Assembly (NCBI GenBank): GCA_026004195.1
Contig: BPIQ01000001.1
Coordinates: 1,540,311-1,604,310 of the forward strand
DNA: 64,000 bases
DNA from: Candidatus Binatia bacterium
Lineage (GTDB): Bacteria; Desulfobacterota; Binatia; HRBIN30; BPIQ01
Direction of reading: 5' to 3'
Made by a program: the position numbers and the translations under genes. The first letter of the stretch is position 1, and every line of letters begins with the position of its first letter. The notes beneath the pieces were generated by a model that worked only from the letters and a program-made list of their open reading frames with translations, was not told where the DNA came from and searched no databases. Positions 27,821 to 36,190 of this stretch are shown one piece after another.

Positions 27821-29578
27821 ATGAACGCCGTGGTAACGCTCGGGCTGGCGGTCGCGGTCCTGCTTTCGACCTCGTACGTGTCGGCGGAGCCACCCGCCCG
27901 GGCGTCGACCGGAACACCCGCGACGACCTCGGCCGTGGCGGACGTCGAGTTGTTCGAGGAAATACCGGGTCTGCTCGGCACCTTCGCGAGCCAGTGGACC
28001 CGGAGGGACGCGCCGCGAGGTCTCGAGGACGTCCACCGCGACTGGAGCGGGTTCGGGCTTTTGCGGGAGACACGAACGCGACACGAGTTGCCCCTGGCCC
28101 TGGCCATCGAGCTCGCGCTCCGCAACAACACGGACCTGCAGATCCAACGGCTCGGACCCGTCGGTGCCAGGGCCGAAGTGCGGCGCGCGCTCTCGATCTT
28201 CGACCCTTCGTTTTTCGCCGACCTGACCGTGCAGCGGGACGTCCGCCCCTCGAGCTTCACGCTGGAGACCTCCACCGTACCGGACCAGCGAAGTTTCACG
28301 GCGACCGGCGGTCTCCGGAAGAAGTTCCTGAGCGGCGCGGACGTCACGTTCGCATGGGTCAGCACGCGGAGCAAATCGAACTCCGCGCTCGCCGGGCTCG
28401 TGCCGGAGTACCGCACGGAGTTCCAGCTCTCGCTCAACCAGCCGCTGCTCCGGGACTTCGGCCTTTCGTTCACGACGCTCCTCGTCCGGATCGCCCGGAC
28501 GGCCGAGGAGCGTGCCGTGTACGAGTACGAGGCGCTCGTGGCGGACGTCGTCGAGCGGGTCGAAGAAGCCTACTGGAGGCTCGTCGAGGCGAAAGAAAAC
28601 GTGCGCGTCGTCGAACAGGGGCTCGCGGCCGCACGCGAGCTTCTGAGGCAGAACGAGGGGAAGTACAAGGTCGGGACGCTTCCCAAGGCCGCCGTGCTCG
28701 CTGCACAGGCCGAGGTCGCACGGCGCGAAGCGGACCTGATCGCCGCACGGAACGCCGTCCGGGTAGCGCGCGACAACCTCCGCGCCCTCGTCAACGTCCG
28801 CGAGAAAGAAGGCGAGCCGCTCCTCATGATCGAGCCGGCGGACCGACCCACCGTCGAGCCTTACGAGATCGACTTCGAACGCAGCCTGGCGGCCGCCCGC
28901 GAGAAAAGGCCCGAGCTCCGTGCCGCCCAGCTCGAGGTGAAAGAACGCGCGATGCAGCTCAAGATCGCGGAAAACCAGCTCCTTCCGAGGCTCAACGCGA
29001 TCGGTAGCGTGGGAACGAACGGCCTCTCGGGAAAGGCGCAGCCGCGGCAGTTCGGCGACGTGATCGCCGTCAATCCCTTCGACGGCCCGTTCTCGGAAGC
29101 CTTGAACCGCGCGGTCGGCGGGGAATTCTACAGCTTCTCGGCCGGCGTCACCCTCGAGCTTCCGATCGGGAACGGCTTCGCCAAGGCCGACTACGCGCGA
29201 GCACGGGTGGACCTCGAGGCCGCGCGCCGTCTTTTGCGAAAACGGCAAGAAGCGGTCACGCTCGAGGTCAAAACGGCCATCACGCAACTCCAGAACGCCC
29301 TCGAGAGCATCGAGGCTCGGCGGGTTGCCCGCAAGCTCGCCGAGGAAAACCTCCGGGACCAGCAAGCGCGGTACGAGGTGGGCCTCGCGACGACGAAGGA
29401 CATCCTCGACTTCCAGGACGATCTCACGCAGGCGCGAGCGGCGGAGACGGCCGCGCTCATCGACTACCGGATCCGCCTGGCCGCGCTACGGCGTGCCGAG
29501 GGAACTCTGCTCGAAGCACGGAACATCGTCGTGGAGCGCGGCCCCGAGGAAAAACCCCCCTGGTGGGCCCGCTTCTAG
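27821..29578 (+). CDS. TolC-family outer-membrane channel protein
   Basis: A 585-residue protein with a signal peptide (to about residue 23, VSA|EP). Two OEP-type helical repeats are visible: LPLALAIELALRNNTDLQIQRLG opens the first, ERVEEAYWRLVEAKENVRVVEQGLAAARELLRQNEGKYKVG its long helices, and the C half has RPELRAAQLEVKERAMQLKIAENQLLPRL and ENLRDQQARYEVGLATTKDILDFQDDLTQARAAETAALIDYRIRLAALRRAEG. It is a trimeric periplasm-spanning channel by family. No membrane-fusion or pump gene is adjacent. ATG 27821 follows GGAGGGAGG. Its stop overlaps the convergent oxidoreductase stop by 4 bases. Confidence 0.9.
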   Translation: MNAVVTLGLAVAVLLSTSYVSAEPPARASTGTPATTSAVADVELFEEIPGLLGTFASQWTRRDAPRGLEDVHRDWSGFGLLRETRTRHELPLALAIELALRNNTDLQIQRLGPVGARAEVRRALSIFDPSFFADLTVQRDVRPSSFTLETSTVPDQRSFTATGGLRKKFLSGADVTFAWVSTRSKSNSALAGLVPEYRTEFQLSLNQPLLRDFGLSFTTLLVRIARTAEERAVYEYEALVADVVERVEEAYWRLVEAKENVRVVEQGLAAARELLRQNEGKYKVGTLPKAAVLAAQAEVARREADLIAARNAVRVARDNLRALVNVREKEGEPLLMIEPADRPTVEPYEIDFERSLAAAREKRPELRAAQLEVKERAMQLKIAENQLLPRLNAIGSVGTNGLSGKAQPRQFGDVIAVNPFDGPFSEALNRAVGGEFYSFSAGVTLELPIGNGFAKADYARARVDLEAARRLLRKRQEAVTLEVKTAITQLQNALESIEARRVARKLAEENLRDQQARYEVGLATTKDILDFQDDLTQARAAETAALIDYRIRLAALRRAEGTLLEARNIVVERGPEEKPPWWARF

Positions 29579-30573
29579 GGCCGGGGAGCGACGCGGAGCA
29601 CGATCTTCCCGAAGTGCTCGCCCGCCTGCATGGCGCGGTGTGCCTCGGCGACCCGCTCGAGCGGAAGCACACGGTCGAGGACCGGCCGGAGCCTGCCGGC
29701 CCGCAAGGCCTCGCCGAAGCGCTTTTCGAAGGCTTCGACGATCGCCGCTTTTTCTTCGTTGGAGCGGCCCCGCAGCGTGGAGCCGATCACGGAGAGTCTC
29801 CGCACCAGGAGCGCCGCGAGGGAAAGCTCGGCCTTGGCACCCCCGATGAGACCGATCACCACGAGACGGCCCCCCTCGCCGAGGGCGTCGAGGTTCTTCG
29901 AGAGGTACGCCGCCCCGACGCAGTCGAGGACGACGTCGACGCCCCGGCCTCCTGTCCGCTCGCGGGCGACCGAGACAAAGTCGCCCGTACGGTAGTTCAC
30001 GGCCGCTTCGGCTCCGTGCTCGATCGCGCGCCGGCATTTTTCGTCCGTCCCTGCCGTCACGATCACCCTCACGCCCGCCTCCCTGCAGAGGCCGATCGCA
30101 GCCGTGCCGACACCGCTGCCCCCACCGTGCACGAGGACGACCCCTCCGCGAGACGCTCCACCGAGGAGAAAGATGTTGAGAAACGCCGTGAGGAAAACCT
30201 CGGGAAATGCACCCGCCTCCTCGTCGGTCATGCCCTCGGGAACCGCGAGCACCGACCCTTCGTCCACCACGGCTTCCTCGGCGTAACCCCCTCCCGGGAG
30301 GAGCGCCATGACCCGGTCGCCGGGCTTCCACCGGCGGACCTCGCTCCCGACCTCCAAGACCTCGCCGGCGCAGTCGAGCCCCAGGACGGGCGTCACCCCG
30401 GGCGGCGGGGGATAGAGGCCCTGTCGCTGCAGAAGGTCGGCACGGTTCACGGACGTCGTCCGAACGCGGATTCTCACGTCACGGGGCCCGACGGAGGGAC
30501 GGGGGACTTCGTCGATTCGGAGAACGTCCTCTCCCCCCGGGCGGTCGAACACGACGGCACGGATGGTCGTCAT
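29575..30573 (-). CDS. Zinc-free MDR-type quinone oxidoreductase
   Basis: A 332-residue medium-chain dehydrogenase/reductase. Landmarks: TTSVNRADLLQRQGLYPPPPGVTPVLGLDCAGEVLEVG (the NRADLLQRQG form marks the quinone-oxidoreductase / PIG3-like branch), the GGGSGVGTAAIGLCREAG dinucleotide loop near residue 150, and a late GKIVLRV. The zinc-binding Cys/His set of alcohol dehydrogenases is absent. It should reduce quinones or enones with NADPH. The TetR gene starts upstream on the same strand, with 103 bases between. Confidence 0.9.
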   Translation of the reverse strand: MTTIRAVVFDRPGGEDVLRIDEVPRPSVGPRDVRIRVRTTSVNRADLLQRQGLYPPPPGVTPVLGLDCAGEVLEVGSEVRRWKPGDRVMALLPGGGYAEEAVVDEGSVLAVPEGMTDEEAGAFPEVFLTAFLNIFLLGGASRGGVVLVHGGGSGVGTAAIGLCREAGVRVIVTAGTDEKCRRAIEHGAEAAVNYRTGDFVSVARERTGGRGVDVVLDCVGAAYLSKNLDALGEGGRLVVIGLIGGAKAELSLAALLVRRLSVIGSTLRGRSNEEKAAIVEAFEKRFGEALRAGRLRPVLDRVLPLERVAEAHRAMQAGEHFGKIVLRVAPRP

Positions 30574-30676
30574 GGCTTTTGCCCTCCCCGCCTCTCGGTG
30601 CCCCGAGCCCGCGGGGGCGCCGCTTGCGCGCCGCCGGGCCCTCCGATCGGGCACGACCTCGGTGAGCCCGCGCGCC

Positions 30677-31372
30677 TCATACCGCCCCCACCCGCCGCCT
30701 CCGGACGGTCACGGCAGGCGGTTCTGCGGGCGGTGCCGCCGAAGCCCTCGGCCCGAGGAGGTAGTTTTCGAGAAGCCGCACGAGCTCGGAGCGGAACTCG
30801 GGCTTCTCGAGAAGCTCGGACTGCCGGAGCGTGAGCGCCTGGGCGATCCCCTGGAGGACCTGCACGACGAGCACGCTCGCGATTTCGGGGTGCTCCACGG
30901 CGAGCTCGGAGCTCCGCTCTTCGATGAGTTCCCGTGCCACGTCCACGCCCCGGTCGTGAAGCTCGAGAAGACGGCGGCGGAAAAGGGCGTCGGGGTGCGC
31001 GCCCTCGAAGAGGACCCGGTGGAGCGCCGGGTCGACCCGGTGGGCGTCGAGAAGCGCGTCGACGAGGGCACGCAGGAGTTCCGGCACGGGCGCGTGTCTC
31101 TTTTCCCGGACCCGCCGGAGCACGGCCCCGAAGGTCTCTTCCATGTGTCGTTCGGCGAGCGCGAGGAGGATCGCGTCCTTCGACGGAAAATACTGGTAGA
31201 GCGAACCCACCGAAACGCCGGCCTCCTCGGCGATGAGATTCGTGCTCGTCCCGGCGTAACCGCGCGCGGAAAAAACGCGAGCGGCCGCCTGCAAAATCGC
31301 TTCGACCGTCCGGCGGCTCCGTTCCTGGCGAGGCCGTTTTCTCGGCCGAAATCGTCTCGGGGTCCGCTGCAC
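30677..31372 (-). CDS. TetR-family transcriptional regulator
   Basis: A 231-residue regulator from GTG 31372. The N-terminal HTH is typical: RSRRTVEAILQAAARVFSARGYAGTSTNLIAEEAGVSVGSLYQYFPSKDAILLALAERH (about residues 18-75). The C-terminal ligand domain is helical and unassigned, and the last 20 residues are Pro/Arg-rich. It diverges from the diiron gene at 31463; a palindrome lies between the -35 and -10 boxes of that gene, so it is the natural candidate for its repressor, and for its own. Confidence 0.93.
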   Translation of the reverse strand: MQRTPRRFRPRKRPRQERSRRTVEAILQAAARVFSARGYAGTSTNLIAEEAGVSVGSLYQYFPSKDAILLALAERHMEETFGAVLRRVREKRHAPVPELLRALVDALLDAHRVDPALHRVLFEGAHPDALFRRRLLELHDRGVDVARELIEERSSELAVEHPEIASVLVVQVLQGIAQALTLRQSELLEKPEFRSELVRLLENYLLGPRASAAPPAEPPAVTVRRRRVGAV

Positions 31373-31396
31373 GAACGTGGTCCTCCGGAATGCGAG

Positions 31397-31426
31397 TTGA
31401 AGAATGCGAGCTTTTGCTCGTATAAT
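31397..31426 (+). promoter_or_regulatory. Promoter with embedded operator for the diiron gene
   Basis: TTGAAG (31397-31402) and a perfect TATAAT (31421-31426) are 18 bases apart. In the spacer lies CGAGC-TTTT-GCTCG (31407-31420), an inverted repeat covering the space up to the -10 box. GAATGCGAG also occurs twice as a direct repeat (31388-31396 and 31402-31410). A repressor bound here would block the polymerase. Confidence 0.65.
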
Positions 31427-31462
31427 ACGATCGACACGAAGTCAACGAGAGGAGGCTTCTCC

Positions 31463-32554
31463 ATGGCAGTCGCGTACAGGGACATCGAACTCCCCGCAGC
31501 GGGCCCGGTAGAAACCGTGCCGGCGAAGGTCGGCACGACCTTCAACTGGGACTACAAGGTCAAGCGCGAAGAGCTCCTGCGCCTTTACGAAAAGGGAAAG
31601 CGGGCCCAGTGGAACGCCAGCACCGACATCGACTGGTCGATCGACGTGGACCCCGAGCGGACACGCCCCGAGGCCGCCGACGTCTTCGACGAGGTTCTCC
31701 AGCCGCCCGAGAAGCTCGACCTCGCGATGCGGCGGAAGCTCAACCACCACATGGACGCGTGGATGCTCTCCCAGTTCCTGCACGGGGAGCAGGGCGCACT
31801 GCTCGCGACGGCGCGGATCGTCGAGACCGTGCCGTGGCTCGAAGCGAAACTCTACGCGTCGAACCAGGTGGCCGACGAGGCGCGCCACGTGGAGGTCTAC
31901 CGCCGCTACCTCACCGAAAAGCTCGGGCTCAGCTACCCCGTGAACCGGCACCTCGACACGTTGCTCAAGCAGATCGTCGAAGATTCGCGCTGGGACATGA
32001 CGTATCTCGGCATGCAGATCATGGTCGAGGGGCTCGCGCTCGCGGCTTTCGCGCTCATGCGGTTCACCCGCGCCGACGAGCCGCTGCTGCAACAAATCAC
32101 GACTGCCGTGATGCGTGACGAGGCGCGGCACGTCGCCTTCGGCGTCCTTTCGCTCGAGGACCTCTACACGAAAGAGCTTTCGTCCACGGAGCTGAGAGAA
32201 CGCGAGGAGTTCGTGATCGAGGCCACCGTGCTCATGCGGGACCGTCTCCTCATGGAAGAGGTGTGGGAACGGGTCGGTCTCGACCCGAAGCTCTGGCTTC
32301 CCTGGTCGCTCCGCACCCCTTTCATGGTCGGGTTCCGGCAGATGCTGTTCTCCAAGATCGTCCCGAACCTCCGCCGGCTCGGCCTTCTCACGCCCCGCGT
32401 GCGGGAGAAGTTCGCCGAGATGGATCTCCTGCAGTTCGAGAACATGCCCGACTCGACGCAGGTCGAGGAGACGGCCATGCCGCCTGCGCTGGCTGCTTTC
32501 TTCGCGTACCTGCAGAAATCCGGGGTACCGGTTCCGGGCCTTTCGTCGAACTGA
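31463..32554 (+). CDS. Ferritin-like diiron protein (putative oxygenase/oxidase)
   Basis: A 363-residue helical protein with the two-pair carboxylate/histidine set of diiron enzymes: Glu109 (LHGEQG), Glu139xxHis142 (DEARH), Glu189 (MVEG) and Glu220xxHis223 (RDEARH). An upstream element AQWNASTDIDWSID (about residues 48-61) is shared with the two proteins at 44-46.5 kb. The fold is that of ribonucleotide reductase R2-like or bacterial monooxygenase-like proteins, but there is no R2 radical-tyrosine or reductase partner visible here. GAGAGGAGG precedes ATG 31463. TetR control is suggested by the divergent gene and operator. The substrate is unknown. Confidence 0.87.
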   Translation: MAVAYRDIELPAAGPVETVPAKVGTTFNWDYKVKREELLRLYEKGKRAQWNASTDIDWSIDVDPERTRPEAADVFDEVLQPPEKLDLAMRRKLNHHMDAWMLSQFLHGEQGALLATARIVETVPWLEAKLYASNQVADEARHVEVYRRYLTEKLGLSYPVNRHLDTLLKQIVEDSRWDMTYLGMQIMVEGLALAAFALMRFTRADEPLLQQITTAVMRDEARHVAFGVLSLEDLYTKELSSTELREREEFVIEATVLMRDRLLMEEVWERVGLDPKLWLPWSLRTPFMVGFRQMLFSKIVPNLRRLGLLTPRVREKFAEMDLLQFENMPDSTQVEETAMPPALAAFFAYLQKSGVPVPGLSSN

Positions 32555-32599
32555 ACCTGGTCTCGTGCCGTCCGGTGCGCTAGGCTTCCGCCGGGCGGC

Positions 32600-33202
32600 A
32601 TGAGGACCATCGGGCTCACCGGCAGGCTCGGGAGCGGCAAGAGCACCGTGGCCCGCATCCTCGCCCGGCACGGCGCACACGTGATCGACGCCGACCGGGT
32701 GGGGCACGAGGTCTACCTTCCGGGGACGCAGGGCTGGCGCGAGGTGGTCGGCGCGTTCGGGCGGGAAATCCTGGCTCCCGACGGCACCGTCGACCGCAAG
32801 AAGCTCGGGGAGCTCGTCTTCCGGGACCCCGAAGCCCTGGCTCGGCTCAACCGCATCGTCCACCCCCTCATCGGCCGGGAAATCGAAAGGCGGCTCCGGG
32901 AGCTCCGGGAGACGGGACGCCGTTTGCCGGCGGTCGTGGAAGCGGCCGTGCTCGTCGAAGCCGGGTGGACACCGCTCGTCGACGAGGTCTGGCTCGTCAC
33001 CACGACCCCGGACCTCGCGGTTCGGCGCGTCGGGGAACAACGAGGCTGGAGCCCCGCGGAGGTCCGCGCCCGGCTCGAAGCGCAGCTTCCGGAGGAAGAC
33101 CGGCTCCCCTACGCTCGCGTCGTCATCCCGAACACGGGAAGCCTCGAGGAGCTCGAAGCCCGGGTCCTGCGGGAGTGGCGGAGGGTCGCCGAAGAAGCCT
33201 GA
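32600..33202 (+). CDS. coaE: Dephospho-CoA kinase
   Basis: A 200-residue P-loop kinase of normal CoaE length. The N-terminus GLTGRLGSGKSTVARILARHGAHVIDADRVGHEVY contains the Walker A (GRLGSGKST, residues 8-16) and the conserved DAD. LNRIVHPLIGREIERRL and the late VVIPNTGSLEELEARV (instead of the common NDG/NNG) are family blocks. It performs the last step of CoA synthesis. The start lies 45 bases after the diiron gene stop, so it may be cotranscribed with it. Confidence 0.93.
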   Translation: MRTIGLTGRLGSGKSTVARILARHGAHVIDADRVGHEVYLPGTQGWREVVGAFGREILAPDGTVDRKKLGELVFRDPEALARLNRIVHPLIGREIERRLRELRETGRRLPAVVEAAVLVEAGWTPLVDEVWLVTTTPDLAVRRVGEQRGWSPAEVRARLEAQLPEEDRLPYARVVIPNTGSLEELEARVLREWRRVAEEA

Positions 33203-33207
33203 GCCCT

Positions 33208-33498
33208 TCAGGCCGCGGCCCGCACCTCGGCGGAGCGCCGCTCGAGCTTGCGCCTGAGAGCAGCACGGACGGCCGTCGGGGAAAGGCCGAAGTGAGCGCA
33301 CACGGCGTGGAACCCGAAAGCACCTGCGTCGGGTCCGTGGAGAAAAAAGTACGCCTCGGCGTCCGCTCGCACGGCGGGGCACGGATCGTCGAGATCGGCG
33401 AGCGCTTGCTCGAAAACGGCAAGAAGGAGCCTCTCCTCGGGCGGTCGGGCCCACCTGTCTCCGAACACAGCCATCAGCGGTTCGCTCTCTCGTTTCAC
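33208..33498 (-). CDS. Small conserved hypothetical helical protein
   Basis: A 96-residue product from GTG 33498 (ATG 33474 would give 88 residues). It contains PPEERLLLAVFEQALADLDDPCPAVRADAEAYFF, an alternating helical pattern, then FGFHAVCAHFGLSPTAVRAALRRKLE, which looks like a DNA-binding helix-turn-helix. Similar two-part small proteins occur as host-encoded factors in deltaproteobacterial genomes, but I cannot name the family. It is convergent with coaE, with only 5 bases between stops. The codon style fits its neighbours. Confidence 0.6.
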   Translation of the reverse strand: MKRESEPLMAVFGDRWARPPEERLLLAVFEQALADLDDPCPAVRADAEAYFFLHGPDAGAFGFHAVCAHFGLSPTAVRAALRRKLERRSAEVRAAA

Positions 33499-33684
33499 GT
33501 CCTTTTCTTCTCCCCTGCGTGAGCCCAAGCAATCTCGATACCAGCCCCGCCGATGGCCTCGACGAAGCGAGCACGAAAGGAACCCGTCGCAAGTCGGCGA
33601 ACGAACACGCACAGCGTACATTTTTGGAGGTCCGGTCCGAGAACGTCCGGAGAACCGTTCCAAGTTTCGGCCGTGGCCGGAGTT

Positions 33685-34308
33685 TCACTTCCGAGAAAAT
33701 CGCCCGCGGTTTTTCTTTTGCGCCCGATCTGCCTTCTCGACCTCTTCCCAAAGCGCATCCAGATTCACCGTGAGGCCGGGACAGCCGGGAATGCCGACGC
33801 GCCCGCCGCCGGCAGCCAGCGCGATCGTGTATCGGCCCTCGACGCCGAGCTCGTACACCTCGAGACTCCGGAGCTGCGGGTCCAGGATGGCGTAGACGTG
33901 GACTCCTGCGCGCGCGTAATCGGCGACCTTCTCGAGGCGATCCCGGCGGATATCCCTGGGTCGGGAGGACGTGACCTCTACGACCATGTGCGGGGCGACC
34001 CGCACGAGGGTATCCGCGAGCGAGGGTAGCCGCGGCGGGAGAAAGACCGAAAGGTCCGGTTTTCGCCCGCGCCGCGGACCGACGGCGATCTTCGCCTCGG
34101 AGCCGAGGAGAAACCCCCCGCGCTTTCCCACCCACCGACGCAACACCACGGCCAGCCAGGTCACGACCAGCTCGTGCAGAACGGAGGGCACTTCCTCTTC
34201 CTCGAGGGCACCGTCTACGAGCTCGCCCTCCATGTCTTCGTCGAGGGACGCCCATTCCTCGAGAGTCCAGAGATTCGAACCCTCGGCGCGTGCCGTCGAC
34301 CTGGCCAT
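33685..34308 (-). CDS. Uma2-family (DUF820) restriction-endonuclease-like protein
   Basis: A 207-residue protein from ATG 34308. The family layout is clear: WTLEEWASLDEDMEGELVDGALEEEEVPS at the N-terminus, GRKPDLSVFLPP as the first acidic strand, then HMVVEVTSSRPRDIRRDRLEKVADYARAGVHVYAILDPQLRSLEVYE, where the Glu and later Lys form the PD-(D/E)xK-like site. These proteins are common in accessory loci and their role is not firmly known. It ends with a basic tail. A GTG nine bases upstream is an alternative start. Confidence 0.87.
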   Translation of the reverse strand: MARSTARAEGSNLWTLEEWASLDEDMEGELVDGALEEEEVPSVLHELVVTWLAVVLRRWVGKRGGFLLGSEAKIAVGPRRGRKPDLSVFLPPRLPSLADTLVRVAPHMVVEVTSSRPRDIRRDRLEKVADYARAGVHVYAILDPQLRSLEVYELGVEGRYTIALAAGGGRVGIPGCPGLTVNLDALWEEVEKADRAQKKNRGRFSRK

Positions 34309-34332
34309 GAAAACCACCCTAGCACGCTCCCT

Positions 34333-35316
34333 CTACGACGAGGAAGCTCCGCTTTCCCGTAACGCCTCGCCCACGATTTCGGCGAGCCGCACCGCGATCT
34401 CTTTCTGCAAGCCCGGAATCTCGCACCCCGCCGCCGCCGGATGTCCTCCGCCACCCAACCTGGAAGCGAGCCGAGAAAGGTCCACCTGGCAGTCCGGAGA
34501 CCGGCGCAGGCTCACCCCCAGGCTTCGCGCGTCGAAAAGAGCGAACACGGCGTTGGTGGCGCTTTTTCCCCAGGCGTCCGCGATCTCGCTCGCGTACCCG
34601 TCGCAAACCGCGGCCACGAGCGTGAGCCCGCCCTCGAGGGGGCGGTCGACCCGGGTGCGCTCGGCGATCTCGAACGTTCGCCGGAGTTCCTCCGCCAGTC
34701 GTTCGCGTGCCCGTTCCATGCGTGGCGAGTACCGGACTTCGGGCCCCATCGCGAGGAGCTCCTCGTACGCTTCGATCCCCCCGAGCGCACGCACGGTGAG
34801 CGCCAGCTCCCGCGATCCCGGGATTCTGTGGATCCAGCGGTCGTTGTCGTCGGCCATCTCGACGACCGGTCGGAAGTTCCGGAACGCCTCCGGTGCCTTC
34901 TCCCCGAGCTCGGCCGCCAGGAACTCGTAGACGAGGCGGGAAGCCGCAGCGTCGTCCCGGACCACGGATCCCGCGAACGGCACGCGGATCTCGCCCCTCT
35001 CGAACCGTTCGATGGCCGTCCGGTGGTGGTCGATCCAGTAGATTTTCACGCCCCGTTCGGCGAGCCGGCGAAGATACTCGTCGGCCCTGGGATCCGTCCA
35101 CGAGATGTCCGTGATCCACACCTCGTGCTCGGCGTCCGGAGGCTCGCACCGCAAGCTCAGAATCGCTTCGTCGATCTTCGGGTTGTTGACGAAGACGGGG
35201 ACGACCGTCGCTCCCGGACGCGCCCGCGCCACGGCCACGGCCGCGGCCACGCCGTCGAGGCAGTGGGGGCCGTGGCTCACGATGTGGACGTACTTTCGCT
35301 GGTTTCCTTCCGGCAC
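34333..35316 (-). CDS. DHH-family phosphoesterase with altered N-terminal metal motif
   Basis: A 327-residue protein from GTG 35316. The DHH signature IDHHRTA lies near residue 95, preceded by VWITDISWTDPRADE, and the C-terminal DHHA1 substrate motif is SRLGGGGHPAAAG (about 290). The N-terminal motif reads HIVSHGPHCLDGVAA, where NrnA-type enzymes have HxxPDxDxxG: the acidic residue of the first Asp is replaced, although His and one Asp remain. It could still bind Mn and hydrolyse small nucleotides such as pAp or short RNA. Its start is 47 bases from the divergent SDR gene. Confidence 0.8.
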   Translation of the reverse strand: MPEGNQRKYVHIVSHGPHCLDGVAAAVAVARARPGATVVPVFVNNPKIDEAILSLRCEPPDAEHEVWITDISWTDPRADEYLRRLAERGVKIYWIDHHRTAIERFERGEIRVPFAGSVVRDDAAASRLVYEFLAAELGEKAPEAFRNFRPVVEMADDNDRWIHRIPGSRELALTVRALGGIEAYEELLAMGPEVRYSPRMERARERLAEELRRTFEIAERTRVDRPLEGGLTLVAAVCDGYASEIADAWGKSATNAVFALFDARSLGVSLRRSPDCQVDLSRLASRLGGGGHPAAAGCEIPGLQKEIAVRLAEIVGEALRESGASSS

Positions 35317-35363
35317 GCGCCCGGTATATAGACCTTTTCTCGCGTCGCCGAAAGGAGACCAAG

Positions 35364-36179
35364 ATGAAGCTTGCCGGAAGAGTCGCGCTCGTGACAGGAG
35401 CAGGTTCGGGCCTCGGGCGCGAGATCGCGCTCGCCTTCGCCCGGGAAGGTGCCACGGTCGGGGTCAACGACGTGCGACGAGAAGCAGCCGAGCAGGTCCG
35501 GGACGAGATCTCGGGGCTCGGTGCCCGGTCCCGGGACTTTCCCGCCGACGTCTCCGACAGCGTGGAAGTGCGGGCTCTTTTCGAGGAGCTCGAGGCGGAG
35601 TGGGGCCGACTCGACATCCTGGTCAACAACGCCGGCATCGTCGTTCTCTCCGACGAAGTCCGCCGCCGCAGCGCGGAGCTTTTGCGCGAGCAGCTCGCGG
35701 GCCGGAGACCCTCCGAGACGCTCGGAGCCACGAGGACGATGACGGACGCGCAGTGGCGAAGGACCCTTTCCGTGCACCTCGACGGGACGTTCTACTGTAC
35801 GCGCGAGGCGCTCCGGATCATGGAACGGCAGGGCTCGGGCAAGATCATCAACATGGCTTCGATCGCGGGCCTCATGGGGTTCGCCGGGAGTCCGGACTAT
35901 TCGGCCGCCAAAGCGGGCATCATCGGCCTCACGAAAGCCGTGGCGCGAGAGGCGATCGTGCGCGGTATCCACGTCAACGCCATCGCCCCGGGCTTCGTCG
36001 ACACGCCGCTCCTCGACTTCCTCGACGAAGCCCAGAAGCGCCTGATCGAGCTCCAGACCCCGATCGGAAGGCTCGGTCGGCCCGAAGAAATCGCGAGCCT
36101 GGCCCTCTACCTGGCTTCGGACGAGTCCTCTTTCTTCGTGGGACAGGTGCTCTCCCCGAACGGGGGCTACTGGATCTGA
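35364..36179 (+). CDS. Short-chain dehydrogenase/reductase
   Basis: A 271-residue SDR. TGAGSGLG (residues 11-18) binds the cofactor, NNAG follows at about 90, and the catalytic pair is Tyr179 and Lys183 in SPDYSAAKAGI. The Asp in VGVNDVRR at the end of strand 2 favours NAD over NADP. An insertion of roughly 20 residues after NNAG lengthens the active-site lid. GAAAGGAGACC gives a strong ribosome-binding site. A PLP enzyme gene starts 11 bases after its stop, so the two likely act in one pathway. Confidence 0.9.
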   Translation: MKLAGRVALVTGAGSGLGREIALAFAREGATVGVNDVRREAAEQVRDEISGLGARSRDFPADVSDSVEVRALFEELEAEWGRLDILVNNAGIVVLSDEVRRRSAELLREQLAGRRPSETLGATRTMTDAQWRRTLSVHLDGTFYCTREALRIMERQGSGKIINMASIAGLMGFAGSPDYSAAKAGIIGLTKAVAREAIVRGIHVNAIAPGFVDTPLLDFLDEAQKRLIELQTPIGRLGRPEEIASLALYLASDESSFFVGQVLSPNGGYWI

Positions 36180-36190
36180 GAGGTGCCGGC

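Noticed and set aside
31442-34255. 937-residue minus-strand open frame
   Set aside because: It overlaps the diiron gene and coaE antisense and has low-complexity Arg/Glu/His-rich content; both plus-strand genes have clear motifs.
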